Below, one piece after another: positions 13,621 through 31,200 of a stretch of DNA of 64,000 bases. The translations under genes were made by a program, and so were the position numbers. The stretch's first letter is position 1, and every line of letters starts with the position of its first letter. The notes beneath the pieces are model-generated. The model was given only the letters and a program-made list of their open reading frames with translations, was not told where the DNA came from and did not search any database. This stretch comes from Diadema setosum (Eukaryota; Echinodermata; Echinoidea; Diadematoida; Diadematidae): NCBI GenBank assembly GCA_033980235.1, contig CM067067.1, positions 8,826,047-8,890,046 on the forward strand, written 5' to 3'.

Positions 13621-13692
13621 ACGCACGCACACACGCACAATTGACACACACATACACACAAACACACACACACACATACACACACACGCACA
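13621..13692. repeat. (CA)n microsatellite
   Basis: Imperfect (CA)n tract with CG and TA interruptions. It produces spurious Cys/Val and Thr/His open frames. Confidence 0.9.
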
Positions 13693-13796
13693 CATTAATT
13701 CACACAAGACCACATCAAAGACAGGATTGTGCATGTTGCGAACATTTAACTTGAACTGTACCTGCAAAATAATGTAAGGGCTGCTGATAGCTTTAA

Positions 13797-15151
13797 GGGG
13801 GTATCTCACTGAGCGGCGAATGTTTGCGAACGTAGCGAATTTGGGAATTCGCCAGGGTTCGTAAACGGTTGCAAAAGGTTCGTTAACATTCGCAAGAAAG
13901 TTCGCAAACGGTTTTTATTGTCGCAAACAGTTTTTCTTGTCGCAAAGAAATTTTGAACATGTTCAAAATTTCTTTGCGAACCTTTGCGAATTTGTATTTT
14001 CGCTAACAGTTGCAAACATTCGCAAACATTCGCAAAACACTCGTAAGAATTCGCAAACGGTTGTAATACGGTGTCGCTAACGTTTTTATATGATTCGCCA
14101 CTGCTAGCGAACAAGTAACCACATGGTTCCTATATAAAAGCTTCTGAAACAGACAAGGTTCCTCTCTAAGAAAGTTCTTGAAGCTCTTGACATCTCCATC
14201 ACGATTGTAATTGCTTCAAAAGCTTTTCATATTGACTAAAGTCTGTCCTCTGCAACAAGCACTCTCTGACTCTCTTTCTTTTCTTCTTCCTTTCTTGTTT
14301 TTCTTTATTTTATTTCTCTTATGCTGCACAACTCTCTAAAAAAGAAAGAGTGAAAATGTTCACTCTTGAAGGAGTGAATTACAGAAAAGAGTGAGTTTTG
14401 ATTGAACTTGGAGTGAATTTTGAGTGAAAATATCTATTTTCACTCATTTTGGAGTGACCTCAGGGATCACTCGAAAATCTTGGAGTGATCCCTGAAGTCA
14501 CTCCAAAATGAGTGAAAATGAACATTTTCAGTCCAAAATCACTCTAATTTCACTTGAAACTCACTCTTTTCTGTTATTCACTTCTTCAAGAGTGAACATT
14601 ACCTATTTCACTCTTTCTTTTTTAGAGAGAATAGCTGTAGCAGCAGCCTGACAAAGCAGCTCTTCAAGGATAGCAACACCTTGAGCCTCTTCTTGGCAGA
14701 AATTTATTTCCATATCCTGGAAATCCATCTTGAACGGTTGTCGCAAGAGATCTGAATTCAGTGGAAGATTTTATGTCATTTTATGGGTCTTACTATACAT
14801 GATCGCCTGGTACTTTTCTAGGTCCAAGAACATTCGCAAAATTGTCGCAAAGGATTTGCAAACAGTTGCTAATATTTGCAAAACTGTCGCTAACATTTGC
14901 AAAATTGTCGCTAACATTTGCAAAATTGTCGCTAACATTTGCTAACATTCGCTAATAGTCGCCACCTGTGTTCGCAAACACTTTCGCAAACATTCGCTAA
15001 AGTGTTGCTAATTGTCGCTAAACATCGCTAAAAGTCGCTAACTGTCGCTAATGGCAGAAGCGAACTTTGATTTTTCGCAAACATTCGTCAGAAAAGTTGG
15101 CGAATCTCAAATTCGCTACGTTCGCAAACGTTCGCCGCTCAGTGAGATACC
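13797..15151. mobile_element. 1.36-kb fold-back transposon, 8-bp TSD, internal array
   Basis: The left end (GGTATCTCACTGAGCGGCGA from 13799) and right end (15101-15151) are inverted copies over about 50 bp with few differences. AGCTTTAA flanks both ends (13789-13796 and 15152-15159), an 8-bp target-site duplication as in hAT elements. Between the ends the element is largely filled with degenerate TTCGCAAA / TTTGCGAA words. These include a short tandem array of an approximately 19-bp unit at 14876-14940 containing GTCGCTAACATTTGC. A separate fold-back element is nested at 14332-14629. No transposase is present. The right end is 265 bp upstream of the esterase start codon. Confidence 0.8.
14332..14629. 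mobile_element. Nested ~298-bp palindromic element
   Basis: Both ends read CTCTCTAAAAAAGAAAGAGT inward, and the arms pair through the whole element around a centre near 14480. Repeated GAGTGA/TCACTC words fill the arms. The arms differ by scattered substitutions. It interrupts the larger fold-back element at 13797-15151, so it inserted later. No clear target duplication was seen. Confidence 0.75.
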
Positions 15152-15416
15152 AGCTTTAATGATATAAAACGGTACAATGCAGTGCCATTACAGGGGCTCT
15201 CCGTCCGCAGAAGAGAGGAAATGTCGGTACCAGCACATTGTACCAGCAGTAGAACATTTCTGTGAAAAAGCGTGACGATGCGAGCATTGGGACAGGTAGC
15301 AATATTGGCAATTCCTTTTGCACGGAGGGGCAGTACATGTATTTACAATCGAAAGGTGCATTTTCAACCATTCGTTTCCACCCACTTGAAAACAATACCA
15401 AGGGTTTGTTGATAAG

Positions 15417-21761
<6,345 letters not shown>

Positions 21762-22052
21762 ATGCGGAGTATATTTTCTATCCATATAAGTCACAAACTG
21801 ACGAGAACGTAACTAAACAATTATCACGTAGCAATCCATCTCTACCACGCTATCCTGAATGAATGAATCTACCATTTTGTATGTATTTATCAGATTTTAC
21901 ATACAAATTGTAGATATGTACATGTACCTAAAAAGTGCTGCAATACAAATTTTGATGTTAATGGAGAAACATGTGCTCAGATTATAAATTGCATTCTTTA
22001 TCACGTTTATGCACATTGTCAAGTATACGACCAACGTTAGTTTTTGCAAGCA

Positions 22053-22079
22053 AAAATAAATAAATAAATAAATAAATAC
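22053..22079. repeat. (AAAT)n microsatellite with AATAAA
   Basis: About six AAAT units. It is the first AATAAA-containing tract noted after the esterase stop, so it could double as the poly(A) signal, which is not provable here. Confidence 0.6.
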
Positions 22080-22196
22080 ATGTTAAAAAAATAAAATTGG
22101 GAATTGACGAGATGAAAATACAAAATTGTACTATTTGTGTCGACCCCTGTGTATCTCTCTCTCTCCCTCTTTCTCTCTCTATAATATACATGTATG

Positions 22197-22198
<2 letters not shown>

Positions 22199-22250
<52 letters not shown>
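22199..22250. repeat. (AT)n microsatellite
   Basis: About 25 AT repeats followed by (GT)n and preceded by a (TC)n tract at 22153-22181. Confidence 0.95.
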
Positions 22251-22252
<2 letters not shown>

Positions 22253-22520
22253 GTGTGTGTGTCATGCGTGTACTGAAAATCCACAGAATTGTGGTGAAAA
22301 TGACGAAGAAGGTTGCAGTTGACTGTGATTGAAGTGTGTGTTGAGCTTAAATTTTTTGGAGTCAACAAGGTGGGTAATTCGAAACAGGAGAGGAATTATA
22401 TGTAGTGTAATCGCGAAAAACCAGAAGCATTGAGTTCTCAGTATGTATTTCCCCATTATGGATCACTACTGTGACTTTCATACACATCGTTGTTGTTGTT
22501 GTTGTTTTGTTTTTGTTTTG

Positions 22521-22590
22521 TTTATTTATTTATTTGTTTGTTTGTTTGTTTGTTTGTTTGTTTGTTTGTTTTTTTTTTGGGGGGGGGGGT
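22521..22590. repeat. (TTTA)n(GTTT)n tract with poly-T and poly-G
   Basis: TTTA units, then about ten GTTT units, then a T run and a run of ten G residues. Confidence 0.9.
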
Positions 22591-23107
22591 TATGATACAT
22601 GTATTACAGCTTGGTACCAGTGCATTAAAATGTGATTGATGTTGTGCCATTATGGGAAGGGGGGGGGGGGTGGGTAGAAGGTTAGTGTAATGAGGTATCT
22701 TCATACTGTACAGGATTGAAACAATCCACACTGTCGGATATCATGGTGCAATAATTACTAATACGCCGGTACTTCAAATTCAATAAATTTAAGTGTGTAG
22801 TGAATTCCATGAAGTTTGTGTTATATGGCAGTGAATACATGTACCAAATACGAGCTAATTACTGTGTCTGATTACACCATTGGTGAAGTGTTGCAAATGG
22901 TCGGGTCATTTGTGGTTATCAACATGAAACCCATCTACCAACCCCACCGTGTTGTTATCCTGTAACCAACGCACAACACATCACACATGTACACATCACA
23001 CATTATACACATCACACTCCCACATGTTGATAAGTACCTTTCATCATTGTACCAAACATGTAAGGTATGTGAACTAATTGATGTCCTTCATCAACTGCTT
23101 TGTTAAT

Positions 23108-23128
23108 CACCCCTCCCCCCCCCCCCCC

Positions 23129-23160
<32 letters not shown>
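23108..23160. repeat. Poly-C and poly-A homopolymer junction
   Basis: A run of mostly C is followed directly by about 31 A residues. The length is prone to sequencing error. Confidence 0.9.
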
Positions 23161-23161
<1 letters not shown>

Positions 23162-25292
23162 GAACAAAACAAAACAAAAACACAAATATGATATTTGTTC
23201 ATTGAAGTACACAGAATATATTACAGTGCCTTGCAATCACCCCTGGAACTTGAGGATATACTCATGACACAGATAGATGTGTTGTACACGTACAGTGCAC
23301 TCCCATTAAGTCGTCAAGACCATTGGTTTTCTTTTGTTCTATCAAAATTTCATTATAACCAAACAGTTTAGAATAGAAAGATATATAGCTGATAACTTTA
23401 GGACCTGAATTTTTTCATTGTTGTAACGAGAATTTGATTTCGCTTTTACCGGAATGCACTTTAAAATGTACAACACTTGAAGTTCATCAAACAAAGTTCC
23501 CGTATGAATAGTAGAATGCATGTTTTTGTACACGCATGGAAACTTTCTATAATATGGAAAAAAACATATCTTGTTCATGCAACTCATTCAAGATCTGAAA
23601 ACCCTTATACACACACAAACACCAAAACATTCATGGACAATGCATACCATATTTGATGATACAAGCACAAATACATTCATTCACACAAATACTGCAAAGA
23701 AAGAAATTTTTGCGGCACGTAATTTCACAATCTTGGCTTTCCCTAAATTTGCAAAATTAAAATGCACACAAAAAAATTTCTAGTTTTACAACAAGCCAGC
23801 ACATTCTATCTCAATGGCCCACTATCACAGTGTCTGATCAGCCCTGTTCCATAATTTCAAACAAGTATGTTTGAAATAAGATTCATTGACGGCAACAACA
23901 CCAAGTTAAAAAAAAAAAAAAAAAAAAAAGACGTTCAGTTTTGCCTGGCTGAAAATGCTAGATCTGAAACATATTAGATCTGCATCATTTGTTTTAGTTT
24001 ATGTAACAGGGCCAAGGACTGAAGAGCATTTCAACAGATTGTAGCACACACCACACAAGACAGCATTACTCCAAATGATTTCAAAGTAGCCCGCGTGTTG
24101 ACATCAAAATAATTTTCCCTCCAATAAATTTAATCTTCATCATTGTTTCCCCCGCCCAACCCTCATTATCAGACATAATTGGCATCTTTAATAATAGACA
24201 TAACTTATAATCCTTACTCAGTAATAAACAAACCAATAAAAAAAATAATAAGAGAAGTGAAGCCAAAACATAAGTATTGGAGTGAGAGCTTGGGCAATGG
24301 CTTGAGAGCTCTTCTCACACACATATTCAGCTATGATACAAGAATAGTACCATCTATTACATTTCTGCAGGTTGCCATTGCGAAGTCAAATAGTTGCACT
24401 ACGTGGCTACAATTGCAGCACATTATACCAAACTACGTTTTACTACGGACGAAAAAAACAAACTAGATACACTTTCGTACAGAGGTGATGTTAGTCTTGC
24501 TAGAAAAGTATGATGTTCAACCATCGATATAAGTCTTATCAAAATCAATTGTTCAATTCACAGTTGGTTCTGAAATCATAGCAACATGCATTCACGGTAT
24601 ATAAAATTAAATCTATTCCTACTTCCACAGCCGTTTGGCTGCAAGATTTCTTTAGATGTTTCTAAGTTATACTCTTATCTAACAACATAAATCACTTGCA
24701 TTCCAGGAATTCAAACATCCATTCCTACTACACATCAGTTATAAGCGGATTTCTTCACTGGCCAATCAACAGTTGCTTTAGTATCAGTTGTTGGACAGTC
24801 AACACAACCGTAGATAAAAAGTAAGTTGCTCTCGAATTATCTGTAATAATACATGTGAACATGAACATCAGTTCTTAATTTGCAATCCACTTTCTGCCTG
24901 GAAATCACACAACACATCCAATCCGACCCCCACCCCCTAAAAAAGCAACGTATAACAGAAAATGTGATTACATATATATAGCACTAAGACAATTGCAGGT
25001 GAGGTTCAGTGTTGTATGCATATTGTTTCAATAAACTAATAAATGATCATAGACTGGTCAATATTCTTCGTTTGTTAGTGACTGTCTATACAATGTAGAG
25101 TTGAGATTTAACGGAATATCACAGGAAAAAAAAGCATGATGTGAACTTGTAACAATTCAAGTGATGATAAAATGATTGCTTGTCAACAGTTTCAAAAGAC
25201 ATAAAGACATGACCAAATTTACCACTGTATCAGACAGAAAACACTACAATGAAGTCTGGAATAAGGCATGAAGATGTGTGATCTCCACTAGC

Positions 25293-28200
25293 TTATTTTT
25301 CTTCTTCCTCTTCCTCTTCATCAGACTCTGCAAGAGGAAACAATTGAAAATGAAGAGAGAATTATTCCAAAAGATGAAAGACAATGAAAAAACATCAATA
25401 GCTATGGAACAATACAAATTGATATCATGACCATTCAAATATCTTACACTGATCTGTAAACTATTACAAAAATCAACATCAACTCTTAAATCAACATCTA
25501 ACTACACGTAGTCTGACAAACTAATGATTAGTAAGATAAGTGGAAGCTCGACAACAAATGCAAAACAGAAGCATGTTGATATGCATAAACTTTTATCTCA
25601 TTAGCATGAGTGAATCATTTCCTCCTATTCTAACTGGCCATGGTCAAGGAATTCTTCATGATGGCCCTTTCTCCCAGATCAAGTTGGACAATATTACTGT
25701 CCTTCATTTAAAAAACAATCAAACAAATAAACAAATAAACAAGAAACCCCATGGGTCTTGCGCTGACATGAGCAGCACCCTTCACCTTAAAGGGAAGGTA
25801 AACCCTAAGAGCAATGTGGATTGAGTGAAAGCAGCATCATTAGTAGAACACATCAGTGAAAGTTTGAGGAAAATCGGACAATCGATGCAAAAGTTGTGAA
25901 TTTTTTAAGTTTTGGTGTTGGAACCGCTGGATGAGGAGACTACTAGAGGTTATGACGTATGAGAGGACAACAATACAAAGAAAATATAAAGGAAATTCAA
26001 CAAAAATTCATTTTTCTAGCGTAATGAAAGAGCACTTGACTAACCGCTTTCAGAAAGCATGGGGAATAATTGTTACCCTTAACATATGTCAGTATCAAGT
26101 TGACGGAATTTGTAATTTTCATGCAAAATTGATTTTTGTAGAATTTTCTTTATATTTTCTTTGTATTGTTGTCCACTCATACATCATAACTTCTAGTAGT
26201 CTCCTCATCCAGGGGTTCCGACACCAAAACTTTAAAAATTCATAACTTTTGCATCGATTGTCCGATTTTCGTCAAACTTTCACTGATGCGTTCTGCTAAT
26301 GTTGCTGCTTTCACTCAATCCACATTGCTCTTGGGGTTTATCTTCCCTTTAACGGCATTCCACCCGAAGGCAAATGATATATATCAAAAATTTCAGATTA
26401 AAACTGTTTATATTTAGGGATTGCTGTATGGCTGCTGGGCAACACACTTCCAATTTGGGGTTCGGGGGATACACTCTTGGGGTCTCCTGGGGCCAATGGG
26501 GGGACATCACCACCATTTGTACGAACTATAACCTCCTCTCTCCATTAATTAAAGGGATGGTACAGTATTGGTGGAGATGAGAATTGGACTTTAACTTTTT
26601 GCGAGATACCAAGACAACACTTATGAAATAGTACAGAGCATACCATTTTAAGAGGAATTCAAAGTTTATTTGATGAAAATCAGGTTTGGAATGACTGAAA
26701 CATCCAAAAACAATGTAAAACAAAGCGATCGCAATAAAATGTGGGTCCCACACTTTATTAGAATCATTCTGTTTTGGATATCTCAGCCATTTCAAAACCA
26801 ATTTTCATCAAATAAACGTTGAATCCCTCATGGAATTACATGTTCTTTTATATTTCATACAAGGTTTCTCATTATCTCACCAAAAAATGTTAGAAACCTG
26901 AAATTAGGTCTCAACCAAAACTATACGATCCCTTTAATGTTTAGTCAAAATTCAGTCACCAGTTTTAAATTGAGATGAAATGTGAAAAGGATTATGCATA
27001 ATGCAAGACACATGCTGAACACTGCAATATATCACATAAGCTAATAGTGTTGCCTGAATTTTGAGAGGAAGCGCATACAAACCTTCTTCAGCAGTATTGA
27101 GCCATTCGACAAACTTTTTCATCTGTTCCTTGAAGTGCGCCTTGCCCTTGGGGTTATCGTTGCTGTTGTACCACTTCAGAATCTCATCCTCAGACAGAAT
27201 GTCAGCTGCAAAGCGGTGAAAGACAGAAGGGTATTTCAACAGGCGCAGTGGAGCACCCCAATTTGCATCTCATTATCGCCCCGTTCTATTTGAATTTCCA
27301 ACGGGCATCCATGGCTGCCCGAAACTGTGTGCATGAAAAAGTCAAATCTTTACCTTCTCCTTGTGCCGCTATACGTGCCGCTAGTAAACTCAAACTTCCC
27401 ACACTATCTAAGTTTTTAAAAACCTTCCTTTTGATGAAAAAATTATGAAATTTGCTGCACTAGAACTTGAGATATTAAAGCGTTTTGAAAATCACCTCTC
27501 GCAAAACATGCTCTCTGTTTTTTTCCGACTGGACTATGGCCGGGCTCCAATGTGTCCGAAACTGGCAACATAAGTTCATCAGGCCTCAATCCACATATGG
27601 TGAAAGTTTTCGCTTTGTACCACCTGTACTTTTTGAGAAATCAACTTGTTTCTACAGGGTTTGGAATAGACAATTGTAGTCGGCGAAACAATTGAAAATG
27701 ACGTCATTTCTTTTCCCGTAATATTGGGCATGCGTGGTACGTGAGATTCAGGATTTCGTGCTCATTGTTGGTTAGCATGTGACGCAGTCAATTTTGCTGA
27801 GTGTCGCACGGCGGTGATTGCTGAGCTGCTGCCGCGCACGCTGCATGCAGCAATGCGTTGTGTGTGCTGTGACATGCAACGCCACAGTGACGCGATTAAT
27901 TATACATGGGACCGACCTGTACGCTTTGCGTTCGTGTCATTTTTGACATCACCTTCTGTTTTTTTCCGACACAACCATGGCAGGGAATATTATGGTATGA
28001 AATTTAAAATGCAAGCAGATAAATAAATTTCGGTGTACTTTGTTTGAATGGCGCTTTTGTTTCGCAATCACACTTCGTGAATTTTAGGATGATTTTCGAG
28101 GCATATTTTTGGTAATTTTGCTCGCCAGGTTTTCGCTAAAATTTCACATTTTATCATTGTCAAATCCTTTAATATGTTATATGTGCATATTCGGACATGT

Positions 28201-31200
28201 TTTCAAATTCAAACTAACTCAATTTTAATCCGAAAATAGGTTTCCTGAAATTGTTATTAGCTTGAGAAGTTGTTTACTTTTTCTCAACTACGCGAGTACA
28301 TGTTGTTTACTTTATGCAAATGAGGCTCGGCTGCCGATGGATTTCTGCAAGATAATTGGGGTGCTCCACCGCGCCTGTCAAATAGTCAAAATTCCCTGAA
28401 ATTCAGGGTCTGAAACTGGACACTGTAGAACCCTCCTCTATGACTATGTGTCGCCTTGGCTTTCATTGTAATCAAAGCTTACACGTACAAGGCGAAAGAC
28501 ACATTCTTGTTACATAACACTGAGACACACACAGACAAGCCTTCATCCATACAGAGTAATTGCCATATGATTCAAAGGGAAATTCCTGATACAATCAGTT
28601 GATTGTTTTACTTAAAAAACAAACAAACAAACAAACATGATTTGACCGACAAACTTGAATTTCAACCAGTTATCAACAAGATTTTAACCTTACAAAACAA
28701 TCAACTGGTTGTTTGAAGGTTAAACTAAGATCACTTGAATGTTAACTAACATATAGGGAAAAGAAATTGTCAAACTTCACATCTAAGATGGCATATAATT
28801 AGGGAAACATTGTTTATATTGATCTGGCATTAGCTGATATTACATTTCTCACTATTAATTACACATTTTCCTACCTAAGGCTACGGTCACAACTCAGAGC
28901 GGCGACCGACCGATTTGTAGCCTGCTCGGTCGCTGCTGAAATTTTGGCACCGCTCAGAAGTTTTTGGAGATGCTGAGCAGGCTGTAAAATCCTAGCGATG
29001 ACCGAGCAGCGCCCTGTCGATTTCCCGTCGGTCACCGATCGATTTCAGTAAAATATTGGCGAAATGTGGGGATCTGCAACGAGCAGAGTCCGAGCAGTCA
29101 CCGAGCGATGCCCCATCGGCACCTGGACGATCTCCCACCGGCCACCGGCCGATTTTTACGAAATTGCTCAGCGACCGACGGGTGATCGATAGGTCATCTA
29201 CCGGTGACCCGTAGGCGTACCGGCGGCCACCCGCCAGTCTCTGCTGGAAATTTCTCACGAGCTACCTGTGTTTATTAATGTTCCTATGTGATTTGTGATG
29301 TGTTAATTAATTAATTAAGAGAAAACTTGAGGCAAAACATCTAATAGTTAAATTATCAACCAACAAAACTCTGCCATGTGATACCACAGATAACTAGAAA
29401 TTAGGAAATAAAACAAAAGGGAGGAACACCCAAGATGGAACAAAGATTAGAATAGATTAGAATTTTCCAAAATATCTTTTTTGCTTCTATATTTTACAGT
29501 ATTTTCTATTCCTATTTGATTTCATATTTTAATTTTCCCCATCTCTTGTTATCATTTCTTCTTCGATCAATAGGCATTTAATGAATGATAGGTAACCAAA
29601 CCAACATATCGACACTAACTTTTAGCTTTCATCTCTTTTGCCCCGAAGTGGTTGCCTCTGACTTCAATGTCCCTCATGTTGGTTGCCGAGATGTTGAGAT
29701 GCTGATATGTTGGTGGGGTTTCCTTGCCTCTTATCCCTCCCCCTTATCCCTCCCCCTGCTTCTTCCACATTGCGCTAGATTATCTTCTCCATCTAGATCC
29801 TGATTTCCTTCAGTGCTTCTGTCATTTTTCTCTTAACATTTTTAGTCCCCAAATCGCTTGACGGCGACCGCTCGATCTATTCTCTTTGTTTTCTTCTGTG
29901 CTCTTGTCATTTTTGTCTCTATTGTTTTTGTTCCCTAAATCGCTCGGCAGCGCCCGCTCGATTAGGTCAGTACCTGGGCGGTTCCTGCTCGGATATTTTG
30001 GGCAGCGAGTGAAAACTGGTCGGTCGCCGCTGAAATTTTAACTCCGCGTTACAACTTCAGCGGCGACCGACCGATGCCCTAAAAATCAGCGGCGCCTGGT
30101 CGGTCACTGGTCGGTCACCGGTCGTTCTCCGACCGGTGTTAGCTAAAAACTCGCCGACCGGTCGCCGAGCAGGCTGATTTTGGGGGTTGTGACCATAGCC
30201 TAAGTATTTTAATGTTATTCAAACTTTTCAAATTTATACTCCATTGCGCACAATCAAGTTAACTTCCTTCCATAGCATTACAGTGAATGAAGATGAAAAT
30301 CCTACAGCACATAATTGTATGCATTGCGGACCTCCTTGCCCCTACTAACCCTTTAACACTTTACAGTAATGAATACAAGATCTAACATCACTCGGAATAT
30401 TACCTTGATAAAGCCAAGTGACCATCTTTGTGAAGACCTTGCGCATGACAATGTTGGTATGACAGTACTCCTATGATGCAAGAAGAGAGAACAGGGTCGA
30501 GTGATTAAGTAACCTGATAAGTGCATGCACTACAATGTATTATGGATTCTCCCCTTACTACAAAGGCAATGATACATTTGAAGGGGTCGGTGCAATATAG
30601 TGCTAACCCACACAATAGTCATTTTGAGATAATCGCTGTTGAATGCTTGGAAAGTCCATACATTGTACATTAATAAAACATGAATACATGCATTTTTTAC
30701 CATCTTATTGGTTAAATTCAAATATGATATTTTCACAGAGGTTAGTGTGAAGGGTAAGGATTAAGAAAATGCATGTAACTCAATTTTGACAAAAGTGTGG
30801 GTTAGCACTATATTGCATCGACCCCTTCATTTCTATGCATCCTTCAAGAAGTGATAGTCAATCATATTCAGCTGGATTCTCTGTACAGAGGGGGGGGGGG
30901 GGGGGATAACAAAGCAAACGATACTAATGTCAGCACAAGTGCTCGAGACTAGCTCAAAATTTACAGAATGGGCATGGATCCTTGACATGACTTCATCTGA
31001 AGATATGTTCTGTCAGTGCTTTCATATGAAAGCAGTGATCAATACCTAATTTCACATCAAAGTATCCCCACATCTACTGATCAAAAATGACAGAACTTGA
31101 GAATCCTCATATTTCACTTGATAACTTTAAATTCTCTTTCTTTTAAATCTGCTACAACATTGCTTTCTCAAGATGACATGTATCCACGGCAAGAGCAATC

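Larger units (their letters stand above)
9931..13788. other. Intergenic region after the SEA-EGF gene
   Basis: It starts with the likely 3' UTR of the SEA-EGF gene. A candidate poly(A) signal AATAAA is at 10348-10353. The rest is AT-rich non-coding DNA with poly-T and poly-G tracts (for example 12511-12532) and no supported exon. Confidence 0.5.
21762..25292. other. Intergenic region between convergent genes
   Basis: The esterase (+) and BZW (-) genes converge here. The first part is the esterase 3' UTR; AATAAA occurs within the (AAAT)n tract at 22053-22079. The last part, below 25293, is the BZW 3' UTR. No exon is supported. The region is crowded with simple repeats: (AT)n, (GTTT)n, poly-G, and a joined C and A run at 23108-23160. 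Confidence 0.6.

Noticed and set aside
14730..14945. Open frame with repeated VANICKI units
   Set aside because: Translation of the internal array of the fold-back element at 13797-15151, not a protein gene.
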